From positions 62,001 through 126,000 of the forward strand of contig NZ_WOCA01000007.1 in assembly GCF_009728145.1 (NCBI RefSeq): a DNA stretch of 64,000 nt, written 5' to 3'. Positions 42,757-52,057 of this stretch are shown here, piece after piece (position 1 is the stretch's first letter; every line of letters starts with the position of its first letter). Origin of the DNA: Ornithinibacillus caprae. Its GTDB lineage: Bacteria > Bacillota > Bacilli > Bacillales > Amphibacillaceae. A program made the position numbers and the translations under genes. A model generated the notes under the pieces. That model made no database searches, was not told the origin of the DNA, and worked only from the letters and a program-made list of their open reading frames with translations.

Positions 42757-43773
42757 TCACTTTTCTACTATTCCTCCCTGTATAAAATCTCGATCTATAT
42801 CTTCACCTTGCACCCAATCTTTAAAATTAATATCTAAAACCTGATTACTGTGTGCAATGGTAGTAAGAATTCTTGATTTATTATAGGAGTATGAAAATGT
42901 ATGAAGGGTCCCAAATAATTCTTCATAGTTAGTAAAAAAAATTGGTGAATCTCCCCTTCTAAAATGATCAAACATTTCATCATGTGTTAATTTACTTTTA
43001 AATAAATCTTGTAGGTGTCTATTCCGTTGTACCGATCCTCCAATTGATACTCTATTCTTATCTTTAAGTCTATCGTCCTGAAAATGATTAACACAAGATA
43101 ATACTTCTCCTCTTCTCACATGTACTTTTTCTGGACTTGCCTCTACAACAGCTATACTACCTTTTTTATCTCCGAGCGAAAAATTGTAACAGGCCGCATG
43201 AGGCATTTCTTTCAGCATATTAATTGCATCATCAACTGAAGAACATTGGTCCAATATGACCCTTATTGCAACCCAAGGAGAAATACCAGTTGTATATCCG
43301 TTATTACTTACAAAGTGCAATCCTGCCACTAATCCTTCTTGGTTTACCCCATCATGCCTTCCCAATAGTTGAAGATTATACCCTGCTGAGGCGAAAGAGG
43401 TATTCGATTGAATTAAGCTAAATATCCCATCATAAAAATCTGGTGAAAAATCATAGTTCCTGACATAATAATCTTTTGTAATGATGGAAGAACATCCCAT
43501 CGATTCCATTTTTGGAACATCATATCCACTAAATAAAGCAGCTGCTTTACTAGATGAAATCTCTAAACCTTGTGATAATCCTTCTAACTCGTCTAGTAAA
43601 TGTGGAGCAAAGGAAGAATATATACATTTCATATTTTGATAATCGATCTCTGTTCTTGTAATAGCTTCCAAGAGCTTTACTATTGGTTTATTTCGAATAT
43701 ATTCTCCCATATTTAGCCCAATCCTAAATGAACTTTCTCTCATTTGAAGTACTTGAACTGTAAATTCCCGCAA
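42757..43773 (-). CDS. C45-family N-terminal-nucleophile amidohydrolase
   Basis: This enzyme resembles acyl-CoA:6-aminopenicillanate acyltransferase and related linear amide hydrolases. The nucleophile Cys lies in MGCSSIITKDYYVRNYDF, where the motif [G]CS and the downstream RNYDF pair define the family. Activation by cleavage before that Cys is expected. VNQEGLVAGLHFVSNNG and CVNHFQDDRL are also typical. The TTG at 43773 follows GGGGG at 7 nt; the ATG at 43797 would include that site. Substrate is unknown; N-acyl compounds, peptides or antibiotics are possible. Confidence 0.82.
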   Translation of the reverse strand: MREFTVQVLQMRESSFRIGLNMGEYIRNKPIVKLLEAITRTEIDYQNMKCIYSSFAPHLLDELEGLSQGLEISSSKAAALFSGYDVPKMESMGCSSIITKDYYVRNYDFSPDFYDGIFSLIQSNTSFASAGYNLQLLGRHDGVNQEGLVAGLHFVSNNGYTTGISPWVAIRVILDQCSSVDDAINMLKEMPHAACYNFSLGDKKGSIAVVEASPEKVHVRRGEVLSCVNHFQDDRLKDKNRVSIGGSVQRNRHLQDLFKSKLTHDEMFDHFRRGDSPIFFTNYEELFGTLHTFSYSYNKSRILTTIAHSNQVLDINFKDWVQGEDIDRDFIQGGIVEK

Positions 43774-43942
43774 AATCAGTCCCCCTTCCTTATCCATACT
43801 CTTTATTGGAAGTATATACGGAATGTTTTTATCTAGCTTGATATTTTGTGCTTTATTTGGACTGATTTGATTTTTTTACAATTTTGATTATATAAAACTT
43901 TTTCGTTTAACATTAAAGAAATTGCGGAGAGAATTAATAACT

Positions 43943-44797
43943 TTATAGTGTGCTAATCACAAACTCCCTAAACTTATCTTCCTCCTCTGAAAATGGATTA
44001 TGATTACTCTCCTTAAAAATCGTTAATCTAGCATTCGGAATTAATTCTGCAATTTCGACTCCGAACTTCATTGGACATTGAACATCATATTTCCCAGTAT
44101 AGATATAACTTGGTAGAGTTACAGTTTTTAATTCTTCCCTAACGTCATAGGTAGGATATTCAACCTTCCTAAAATAATCCAGCCGCTCTCCAACAGTTTT
44201 TCCACTATTTGGTTTTGTCATCGCAAGTTGGAGTTTCTCCTCCGAGTGATAAGACATTAGATCCCATTCATAGCCTAATTTTCTGCGTTTCTCAATAGGG
44301 GTTGTCGGATCATTTAATTTATCCATGATTTCAACTATTCGTTTAAAATTAGAATTTTTACTACAGTAAATACATTCAGGGTCTGCTCCATACTCATAAC
44401 TTGCAGCTGCTCCACCCGCAATAATTTTCGTTAACGATGGGGATCGCTTAATCGCATATGTTAATGCCAACATTCCACCTGTTGAATGACCTGCGAATGC
44501 CCACCTGTTTATGTCGAGGGTTTCTCTAATCGCTTCTAGATCGTTCACTGCATGATCCATACTATATTCATGATCATCTATTGCTTTTTCTGAATTACCC
44601 GCTCCTTTTAAATTAATCAAATACACGTGATAAAATTCTGTAAAAGGATTGGCAAAGGAATTTCCCCGCTCATCAAAAGCACTATAATGATGTGTTACTG
44701 CTAATGGTTCTCCCTCTCCTTTTTCAAAGATTTCAAAAATTCCTCTATTGGTATCAATATATCTTTTCGTCCACCTAATTTTATCCTTCCATGGTTT
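43943..44797 (-). pseudogene. Alpha/beta hydrolase that has lost its start codon
   Basis: The hydrolase frame is open from 44797 to the stop at 43943. It reads WKDKIRWTKRYIDTNRG, then EGEPLAVTHHYSAFDERG, then the nucleophile elbow GHSTGG and a late His in NHNPF. Relatives start with M just before the W. Here the codon before W is CCA, and a stop lies two codons further up. The first possible start is a GTG at 44626, which removes about 55 residues. The break coincides with the left end of dispersed repeat copy B, so insertion of that element probably removed the start and promoter. Confidence 0.65.
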
Positions 44798-44892
44798 TTA
44801 GAAAACTCGGCATTCGACAAGTCTTATGAAGAATGACAAGTTGCACTTATGTAGGATAGAAAAGATTATACTTTCCTATCTGACCAAAAACT
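44795..44892 (+). repeat. Dispersed hairpin repeat, copy B (full length)
   Basis: This begins TTTTTAGAAAACTCGGC. The second hairpin is AGGATAGAAAAG with CTTTCCTATCT. Between them it reads AGTTGCACTTATG, close to AGTTGTACTTTAT in copy A. It abuts the broken hydrolase gene. Confidence 0.65.
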
Positions 44893-45077
44893 TTATCCTA
44901 TTTTATATGTACCGTGAATAACGTAGGGATACTTACTGCTTCCCAGTATCCATTATCATTTTTCTTTTATCTTTATGTAAAAAAACTAAGTTCATAGAAC
45001 GGAATCCCTGCTTACTCTTCTCTTGTACAGATTTATTTTTTAACGTAATATTCTAAATTTTTTCATTGCGCATGGAT

Positions 45078-45632
45078 GTTACCGTTTGTGGGATTCCTTG
45101 CTTCATTTGGGCACTCATCGGCTCTATGAGTTACCGTTTGAGTGCTTCCTTACTTCATTTGGGCTCTCATCAACTCTATGAGTTACCGTTTGTGGGCTTC
45201 CTTACTTCATTTGGGCACTCATCGGCTCTATGAGTTACCGTTTGTGGGCTTCCTTGCTTCATTTGGGCACTCATCGGCTCTATGAGTTACCGTTTGAGTG
45301 CTTCCTTGCTTCATTTGGGCACTCATCGGCTCTATGAGTTACCGTTTGAGTGCTTCCTCGCTTCATTTGGGCACTCATCAACTCTATGAGTTACCGTTTA
45401 AGTGCTTCCTCGCTTCATTTGGGCTCTCATCAACTCTATGAGTTACCGTTTGAGTGCTTCCTCGCTTCATTTGGGCACTCATCGGCTCTATGAGTTACCG
45501 TTTGAGTGCTTCCTCGCTTCATTTGGGATCTCATCACTTCGATGAGTTACCGTTTTGCATTTTCCCATCAGCGTTTGGGCTCTCATCACTTCGATGAGTT
45601 ACCGTTTTGAGTTTTCCGATATGCTTTTGGGT
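45078..45632. repeat. 52-bp tandem hairpin array, second copy (about 10 units)
   Basis: Units start at GGG positions 45109, 45161, 45213 and so on to 45577, at an exact 52-bp period. Each has CTCAT-N8-ATGAG, GTTACCGTTT and a variable half, mostly GAGTGCTTCCTCGCTTCA. The last two units carry the variable half of the array at 17618 (TTTTCCCATCAGCG-like), so both arrays are one family. No gene is seen from 44893 to 45672. Confidence 0.95.
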
Positions 45633-45672
45633 AAAAAGAATAAAGGTCGCATCCCGAATGACTGGCACCTCA

Positions 45673-46455
45673 TTATATTTGGGGTAAAATAGTCAAAAGT
45701 TCCTCAAGTCTTTCAATCTCATAACTAGGCTTTATATTTGTTGATTCTTTTAATTTTCGGTTGATCCATACAGATTTTATTCCCGCTCTTGTCGCACCAA
45801 GGATATCTGTATGTAGGTTATCCCCTACCATAATTGCTTCATCTTTATTTGCAGAACCTAACTCTAGTGCATGATCAAATATATTAGGATCTGGTTTACC
45901 ACTTCCAAAGTCACCGGAAATCACCACATACTCAAAATAATCTTTTAACTGTGGAGTAATCCTTAATTTTGTCTGTTGTAGGCTTGGTGAACCATTCGTT
46001 AGAAGTAGTAGCTGATAATTTTCTTTTACCTTTTCTAAAACCTCGAACGTATCCTCAAAAACAAATGGATTATTCTTCCGTTCCTCTGGAAATTTATTAG
46101 ACATTTCCTCGACCAATGATGCATCGTCAACACCTATCTCTTTTAATCCTCTTGTCCACGCTTCATTTTGATAGGATGGAGCAAGTTTCCTTAATTCACG
46201 AAACGATTCTCCTTCATCGTCGAACTCTCCCCAAAGCCCCTCGAATGGGTTAATTCCAATTTTCTTAGTAAAGGAATATGTATCATAAGACGCATAAAGT
46301 TCCCTGGCATGTAGTCTTACTTTTTCTTCCAACAAGGATGGAGCTACCCCATACTTCTCTTCAGCAATGGAGCAAGTATTATGAAAAGCAGCATTTACAC
46401 TTTTCTCATCCCAGATCAACGTATCATCTAGATCAAATATAATAGTTTTAATCAT
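45673..46455 (-). CDS. HAD-superfamily hydrolase (YjjG/YfnB-like)
   Basis: This is a phosphatase of the haloacid dehalogenase fold. Motif I is IIFDLDDTLIWDE, motif II LLLTNGSPS, motif III a Lys in GSGKPDPNIF, and motif IV VGDNLHTDILGA. The helical cap between residues ~15 and 115 fits the subfamily that cleaves nucleotide or sugar phosphates. The ATG at 46455 or the GTG at 46458 follows AAGGGGG. It is monocistronic. Confidence 0.88.
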   Translation of the reverse strand: MIKTIIFDLDDTLIWDEKSVNAAFHNTCSIAEEKYGVAPSLLEEKVRLHARELYASYDTYSFTKKIGINPFEGLWGEFDDEGESFRELRKLAPSYQNEAWTRGLKEIGVDDASLVEEMSNKFPEERKNNPFVFEDTFEVLEKVKENYQLLLLTNGSPSLQQTKLRITPQLKDYFEYVVISGDFGSGKPDPNIFDHALELGSANKDEAIMVGDNLHTDILGATRAGIKSVWINRKLKESTNIKPSYEIERLEELLTILPQI

Positions 46456-46530
46456 CACTTCAGCCCCCTTCTTTCACTATATTACATGTTACGTATTAAA
46501 TCACGGCTTCAAATAAAAATTTACAAAAAT

Positions 46531-46561
46531 AAAGAGACGCCTATTAGTAGACGTCTCTTTA
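46531..46561. terminator. Bidirectional terminator
   Basis: AAAGAGACG pairs with CGTCTCTTT. It lies between the SDR gene and the HAD gene. Confidence 0.75.
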
Positions 46562-46704
46562 TACGTATATTTGTGGCGAAGAATCATGTGGTTCACATGC
46601 ACATGTATTACGTTATTCCTCGACTTACACAAATCAGCTCATCGCTATACTAGGATAACATGATTTTCGCTAACAAGATACTGGATTATTCTGGTTAACT
46701 AAAA

Positions 46705-47304
46705 TTAATACACTTCAAAATTTTGCCCAGTTTGCTTTCCAACAACACTTTTCTTAAATGCACGAGCTACTCGTTGAACTGGAACAGGTTCAAATCCTGC
46801 AAAAAAGGTTCCCAATCGATCCCAGGATTCCTGCACAATGTTAGGACTAACACTATTGATTCTAATTCCCCTTGGCATTTCAATAGATGCAGCTTTAACA
46901 AAGGCCTTTACACCACCATTTGCCATCGCTGCGGATGCACCGAGCGGGATAGGATCATCCATCATGACACCAGTTGTTAACGTAAAGCTCCCTCCATCAT
47001 TAACGTAGTCTAACCCTAGTAAAACAAGGTTTACCTGTCCCTTTAGCTTACTCTGGATGCCCCGTTCATTTAATTCTGGAGTCAGTTCAGATAGAGAGGC
47101 AAAATTAGCACCACCAGCCGCATTCACCACTGCATCTATTTTTCCAACTTGTTGATACATGTTTTTTATACTTTCTACAGAAGTATGATCAACGGAAACA
47201 TCTGCCCCATTTCTTCCTGCACGTATAATTTCATGTTCTCCTTCTAACTCTTTAGCAATTGTACTTCCAATTGTTCCACTTGCACCGACGAGAAGTATCC
47301 TCAC
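46705..47304 (-). CDS. Short-chain dehydrogenase (SDR)
   Basis: This 199-residue SDR has the Rossmann motif VGASGTIGSTIA at the N-terminus and NAAGGANFASL in the middle. A PRGIRINSVSPNIV segment follows the usual active-site region. The usual Tyr-x-x-x-Lys is not clear (ASAAMANGGVKAFVKAA), so it may be an atypical member. The GTG at 47304 is chosen because AAGGGG lies 9 nt upstream; earlier codons have no site. Substrate is unknown. Confidence 0.82.
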   Translation of the reverse strand: MRILLVGASGTIGSTIAKELEGEHEIIRAGRNGADVSVDHTSVESIKNMYQQVGKIDAVVNAAGGANFASLSELTPELNERGIQSKLKGQVNLVLLGLDYVNDGGSFTLTTGVMMDDPIPLGASAAMANGGVKAFVKAASIEMPRGIRINSVSPNIVQESWDRLGTFFAGFEPVPVQRVARAFKKSVVGKQTGQNFEVY

Positions 47305-47421
47305 GCATAACAGCCCCTTTTTACGAATTAGAGATACTATTGTCATATTATGTTTTATAAAATCCTCTATATAAAAACATATCCACTAACTGCTGTTCAT
47401 ATGCCATATAATTATAGTAAT

Positions 47422-47450
47422 AAAAAGCAACCCGCTGGGTCGCTTTTTTA
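47422..47450. terminator. Terminator after the second DHA2 exporter
   Basis: The stem AAAAAGC..ACCC / GGGT..GCTTTTT has T tails on both strands. Confidence 0.8.
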
Positions 47451-47463
47451 AATTTGCCTTCGA

Positions 47464-48885
47464 TTAAGTGGTATTCTCTTGCTCAGGTTTTTTGTATTTT
47501 ATTAGGATAGCAATTATTAACCCCAGTACAGATGTAATACCTGCCACAATAAAGGATACATTTACCCCATGAATAGCACCTTGAATCCCTTCTTTCGGTA
47601 TTGCTGCAGACGTCATCACGGACACAAGTAAGGCTGTACCTACTGCACCTGCTATTTGACGCATTGTATTACTCATTGCAGTACCATGAGGAAGTAGATC
47701 GTTAGGTAATAAATTTAAACCAGCAGTTGTAACTGGCATCATAACCATTGCAACGCCCAGCATACGGAATGCATGAACGACTGTTAAATAAGTAAATGTT
47801 GTTTCTTCCGTTAAAATCGCAAACATAAATGTTGTGACAGTTAAAATTATAAATCCAATAATGGATAACCATTTCGCACCAAATTTATCAAATAATCTCC
47901 CAGTTATAGGATTCATGAATCCCATAACAAGTGCACCTGGTAACAATATTAACCCAGACTCAAATGCAGTAAATCCAAGCATATTCTGAACATATAGCGG
48001 TAAAATGACAGCTCCACCAATCATTGCAATAAATACAACCATACCCAGTATCGTTGTCAATGTAAAGACAGGATACTTAAAGATTCGAAATTCAAGGATT
48101 GGTTCATCGATTTTCAACTGTCTTAAGATAAACCATGTTAATGTGATTGCTCCAACAATTAGAGAAATTAATACATGTGTACTAGTCCAGCCGGTACTTC
48201 CTGCCGTACTAAACGCATATAGAAGTCCCCCAAATCCAAATGTAGATAAGATAATCGATAAAACATCGACCTTCGGAAAGGTTTGCTTCGTCACATTTTT
48301 AAGAATGAAATAAGCAACAATAATATCAACAACAACTATTGGAAAAATGACATAAAATAAACTACGCCACGGAAAATGTTCTACAAGATAACCAGATAGT
48401 GTTGGACCAATTGCTGGTGCAAAGGAAATGATCAACCCAAACATTCCCATTGCTTGCCCTCGCTTTTCTATTGGGAAAATCAAAAACATGATCGTTTGCA
48501 TTAGCGGCATGAGAATCCCTGCACCGGCTGCCTGGAGTACCCTACCCATTAATAGAAACGTAAAGTTTGGTGATAACGCTGCAACTAATGTTCCTAAAGC
48601 AAATAATCCCATTGCAGTGAGAAAAAGTCTACGAGTCGTAAATCGACCAATTAAAAACGCTGTAACTGGAATCATGATCCCGTTAACTAGCATGAAAATT
48701 GATTGTAACCATTGGGCTGTATTTTCTGTTAATTGTAAATCAGCCATGATATGAGGCAATGCAGTGGCTAAAAGTGTCTGATTTAAAATAGCTACAAAAG
48801 CCCCTGAAAGCAATACAATCATCAGTGGTGTTTTGTTTATAGTGGTTTGATCTCCTGGTTGTTCAGGAACTTGACTTTTAACCAT
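47464..48885 (-). CDS. MFS exporter, DHA2 (EmrB/QacA) family, second copy
   Basis: This is a 473-residue exporter with about 14 helices. It matches the protein at 13862 over its full length: AILNQTLLATALPHIMADL at the start, GRLFDKFGAKWLS in the middle, and HGTAMSNTMRQIAGAVGTALLVSVMTS late. The ATG follows AAGGAAGG. Multidrug or solute export is the family role. The two paralogues lie 33 kb apart with different neighbours. Confidence 0.9.
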   Translation of the reverse strand: MVKSQVPEQPGDQTTINKTPLMIVLLSGAFVAILNQTLLATALPHIMADLQLTENTAQWLQSIFMLVNGIMIPVTAFLIGRFTTRRLFLTAMGLFALGTLVAALSPNFTFLLMGRVLQAAGAGILMPLMQTIMFLIFPIEKRGQAMGMFGLIISFAPAIGPTLSGYLVEHFPWRSLFYVIFPIVVVDIIVAYFILKNVTKQTFPKVDVLSIILSTFGFGGLLYAFSTAGSTGWTSTHVLISLIVGAITLTWFILRQLKIDEPILEFRIFKYPVFTLTTILGMVVFIAMIGGAVILPLYVQNMLGFTAFESGLILLPGALVMGFMNPITGRLFDKFGAKWLSIIGFIILTVTTFMFAILTEETTFTYLTVVHAFRMLGVAMVMMPVTTAGLNLLPNDLLPHGTAMSNTMRQIAGAVGTALLVSVMTSAAIPKEGIQGAIHGVNVSFIVAGITSVLGLIIAILIKYKKPEQENTT

Positions 48886-49056
48886 ATTCTTCCTTCTTTC
48901 CTCTATTTCTGTTACTATATTGATACCACAACAAGCATTTTTTATGAATGCTTATTGTGACCTTTAACTGTATAACAATAGGTTATTGTATCACAAATGA
49001 AAAAGTAACGAAAAGAAAGATGCTTATATAAATAATCTAAAATAGGAGTCTATCAA

Positions 49057-49839
49057 ATGTGCTTAATAAACTTCCAATTTCATGAGCATCCAGCATATAA
49101 ACTAATTGTTGCAGCAAATCGTGATGAATTTTATAATCGACCTACTGCTCAAGCAACGTTTTGGGAAGACCACCCGAATATTTTAGCTGGACGTGATCTA
49201 TTGCAAATGGGAACATGGCTTGGAATAACAAAGCAAGGAAAATTTGCTGCATTAACCAATTATCGAGACCCAGCACATATGGGAGTAGGAAAGCGTTCAC
49301 GCGGAGAAATCGTAAGTAATTACTTAGCAAGTCATACTCTACCAAGCGATTATCTTCAAGATATACAAGACAAGAAAGATCATTATATTGGATTCAATGT
49401 ACTAGTAGGCAATCTTGACCAACTATATTACTATAATAATATTGAAGATGAAATTAAAGAAATCGAACGTGGCCAGACCTATGGCTTGAGCAACCATTTC
49501 TTAAATACTCCCTGGCCAAAAGTGATTAAAGGGAAAAATAATTTGCAACAATATGTTAAAAATAAGAAAGAGTTAAGCATAGACGAGCTTTTTCACATTC
49601 TAATGGATGCAGAAGAAGCAAAAGATGAAGAACTTCCTGACACTGGAGTGGGGTCAAAACTAGAACGGAAGCTGTCCCCACTCTTCATCGATATGCCTGA
49701 CTACGGTACTCGTTGTTCAACGATTTTACTCGTTAATCAAGATAATCAAGTGACCTTTGTAGAGCGTACCTATAAAAGCGGGAAATACGTTGATGAGAAG
49801 AAATATACCTTTCAGATTGAAAAATACCGACAGATATAA
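49057..49839 (+). CDS. NRDE (TANGO2-like) family protein
   Basis: This 260-residue protein has Cys at position 2 (MCLINFQF), followed by the family signature AANRDEFYNRPT and the downstream GTWLGITKQGKFAALTNYRDP. The eukaryotic relative TANGO2 is linked to haem or lipid handling; bacterial function is unclear. A second-position Cys suggests an N-terminal nucleophile hydrolase fold. The ATG follows TAGGAG. A hairpin, ACCGACAG / CTGTCGGT, overlaps the end of the gene. Confidence 0.85.
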   Translation: MCLINFQFHEHPAYKLIVAANRDEFYNRPTAQATFWEDHPNILAGRDLLQMGTWLGITKQGKFAALTNYRDPAHMGVGKRSRGEIVSNYLASHTLPSDYLQDIQDKKDHYIGFNVLVGNLDQLYYYNNIEDEIKEIERGQTYGLSNHFLNTPWPKVIKGKNNLQQYVKNKKELSIDELFHILMDAEEAKDEELPDTGVGSKLERKLSPLFIDMPDYGTRCSTILLVNQDNQVTFVERTYKSGKYVDEKKYTFQIEKYRQI

Positions 49840-49853
49840 CCCTGTCGGTATGT

Positions 49854-50549
49854 TCATGATTGAATCCCCATCATATCCCAGGATGTGATAATACCTAATA
49901 GTTCCTCAGAATTCTTACCATTTTCTGTAATAAGTAATGCATCAATTCGATTTCCTTTTTCAATTTGATCTTTAAAGATGCCAATCGCTTCATATACAGT
50001 TGTATCCCTACCAATAAATTTAAAATTACTGTTCTTTTGATATGGTAATATTTCCTCTATTAAAGTTTCTGAACCCGAAGAAAATTTATTATCCGCTAAC
50101 CACTTTGTAATAGCACTTTCTGTAAAAAGCCCTTTAAATTCATCCTCGTAATAAACAGGAAATTTTGAAAAACCTTTTTCATGAATTGCCTCTAAAACGT
50201 CGGATAATGAATCTTTAACCTGAAAGGATACTACCCTTCTAGAAAACATAGGGATGACTACTTTTGGTTGTGTAATATCTTTTTCAATTTTTTCAATATG
50301 CTTAACTACTGAGTCATGAGGTTCAGCAATAGCATGCATCGTATCAATCTTATCGTGAACAATAGCGTTACGTAGCTCCGCATACTCTAACAGATCATCA
50401 CTGTATTTACTTACAATAGAATTATATTTCGCAAGAATCTTGACTGCTTTTGCAAACCCTATTCCTTTACTATTTTGCAATTCCTGTCTTAATGCTTTTT
50501 CAATTCGATTAAAAGCCGCTAAAAATTTTTCTGAATTCTTATACATCAT
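49854..50549 (-). CDS. HEPN-like domain plus CBS pair
   Basis: This 231-residue protein has two parts. Residues 1-95 are helical and contain LRNAIVHDK, an R-N-x3-H motif typical of HEPN RNase folds. Residues ~100-231 form two CBS motifs (VKDSLSDVLEAIHEKGFSKFPVYY and DTTVYEAIGIFKDQ), which bind adenine nucleotides. The ATG at 50549 follows GAAGGAG; a start further up is not supported. The combination suggests an RNA-binding or RNA-cleaving domain controlled by nucleotide level, but this is inference. Confidence 0.72.
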   Translation of the reverse strand: MMYKNSEKFLAAFNRIEKALRQELQNSKGIGFAKAVKILAKYNSIVSKYSDDLLEYAELRNAIVHDKIDTMHAIAEPHDSVVKHIEKIEKDITQPKVVIPMFSRRVVSFQVKDSLSDVLEAIHEKGFSKFPVYYEDEFKGLFTESAITKWLADNKFSSGSETLIEEILPYQKNSNFKFIGRDTTVYEAIGIFKDQIEKGNRIDALLITENGKNSEELLGIITSWDMMGIQS

Positions 50550-50624
50550 ATTTACTCCTTCGAAAAAAATAGAGACTCTCACTTGAGACCCTAGTATGAT
50601 GTTACGATAATTTTATAGAATCAA

Positions 50625-51569
50625 TTATTTCTCTAATAAGTCTATTAAAAGATCTGGTCTATCAGTAATAATGCCGTCTGCGCCTAGTTCGATTAAGTCA
50701 GTCATTAGATTTTGTTCATTGATTGTCCAATAATGAACATCCAATCCGATTCGTTCTGCACCTTTAATCAGTTTCGGATCCATTAAATCAAAGCTGCCTT
50801 CTTGTGTTGGTATTTGAACCGCTTCTACAGTTGGCCAATATAATCCATTAAGTAAAAATTTGTGAAAGGCAACAAACTTGGTAACTTCCTTTCTTCCACC
50901 ACTAACTAAAGCTTCTTCATTGGAAATTTCCTTAACCATATCCATTATTTCTTGATCAAAAGATGCAATCAGAACATGCTCTTCTAGATCATACTGCTGA
51001 ATTAAACTCCAAAGTTTTTCAGCGATTGGTAGGTACAACTCAGGATAATTAGAATCCTTTATTTCAATATTCCAACGCATATTGGGGATTTCATCAAAAA
51101 TTTCTTCCACGGTCGGTATATACACATCTTGGTCGTGATACCTATTCTCTCCATTTATATCCGTAAAATACGTTGCTGCATCAAGGGATTGTACTTCTGC
51201 TAATGTCATATCGTTGACTATTCCCTCGCCATTTGTTGTGCGATCAACCGTAGGATCATGAATGGCTACTAGGTGACCATCCTTCGTTATATGCACATCG
51301 AATTCAATGACATCTACTCCCAAATCCGCAGCATTACGGAATGCCTCTAACGTACTAGATGGCGCTAAATGCTCTCCACCTTGATGTGCTATTACTAGAG
51401 GACGATCATTCTCAAAGTAGGGATGTTCTGAAATTTTAGGTACTGGAAAAAAATAAAGAATACCCCATAGTAATACCAATCCCCCGAGAATTATCCCTAT
51501 TATTTTCAACAAAGATTTCTTTTTTGTTTTGTTTGCTGTTGTTTTTAGTTCAACATTCCCATTCAATGA
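50625..51569 (-). CDS. Membrane-anchored glycerophosphodiester phosphodiesterase
   Basis: This enzyme hydrolyses glycerophosphodiesters to glycerol-3-phosphate and an alcohol. An N-terminal helix at residues ~20-42 anchors it outside. The catalytic signature IAHQGGEHLAPSSTLEAF has Gln in place of the usual Arg of HRG. VIEFDVHITKDGHLVAIHD gives the metal and second His ligands. The C-terminal GADGIITDRPDL is standard. The TTG at 51569 is preferred, since GGGGGG lies 9 nt upstream; the ATG at 51584 would include it. Confidence 0.88.
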   Translation of the reverse strand, partial: SLNGNVELKTTANKTKKKSLLKIIGIILGGLVLLWGILYFFPVPKISEHPYFENDRPLVIAHQGGEHLAPSSTLEAFRNAADLGVDVIEFDVHITKDGHLVAIHDPTVDRTTNGEGIVNDMTLAEVQSLDAATYFTDINGENRYHDQDVYIPTVEEIFDEIPNMRWNIEIKDSNYPELYLPIAEKLWSLIQQYDLEEHVLIASFDQEIMDMVKEISNEEALVSGGRKEVTKFVAFHKFLLNGLYWPTVEAVQIPTQEGSFDLMDPKLIKGAERIGLDVHYWTINEQNLMTDLIELGADGIITDRPDLLIDLLEK

Positions 51570-51615
51570 AGTAATCCCCCCCATTTTTAATAAGCGTAGA
51601 CATGGATATCCATTA

Positions 51616-51948
51616 TTAAGAGATTTTTGTCCCGTTCTCTACATCCTCATCTGGTTTTAATAGAACGACATCACCCTCTTTAGGTACTCCTCCAATGATT
51701 AGAACTTCCGACTTATATCCAGCAATTCGCATTGGTGGAAAATTTACTACTCCTACTACTTGTCGACCAATCAGTTGATCGGCTTCATATCGTTTGGTAA
51801 TCTGTGCGGAAGATTGTTTAATCCCCAATTCCTCACCAAAATCAACCTCCAACTTGATAGCAGGTTTCCGAGCTTCTGGAAATGGCTCTGCCTTGACTAC
51901 TGTTCCAATCCGTAAATCCAACTTCATAAAATCATCAAACGTTGCCAT
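51616..51948 (-). CDS. csaA: CsaA, tRNA-binding-domain chaperone
   Basis: This 110-residue protein has a single tRNA-binding OB fold (DLRIGTVVKAEPFPEARKPA, then GRQVVGVVNFPPMRIAGYKSEVL) as in B. subtilis CsaA. CsaA helps protein export by binding preproteins, and its fold also binds tRNA. The ATG follows GGAGGGAAG. A perfect 43-nt palindrome lies about 40 bp upstream. Confidence 0.93.
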   Translation of the reverse strand: MATFDDFMKLDLRIGTVVKAEPFPEARKPAIKLEVDFGEELGIKQSSAQITKRYEADQLIGRQVVGVVNFPPMRIAGYKSEVLIIGGVPKEGDVVLLKPDEDVENGTKIS

Positions 51949-51989
51949 AAACTTCCCTCCAACTAAATATTTTGCTTATATCATACCAA

Positions 51990-52032
51990 TGGTGCCTGTC
52001 ACTTGTCGAATTTCGACAAGTGACAGGCACCA
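51990..52032. repeat. Perfect 43-nt palindrome in the csaA/yuaF intergenic region
   Basis: Two 21-nt arms start TGGTGCCTGTCAC and end GTGACAGGCACCA around a single T. It lies between divergent csaA and yuaF. It is followed by seven A on the plus strand. That puts the T run before the hairpin on the minus strand, so it is not an ordinary terminator. GGTGCC..GGCACC palindromes are common in Bacillaceae as dispersed repeats. Confidence 0.85.
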
Positions 52033-52057
52033 AAAAAATAAAATAATTTTGATTTTT

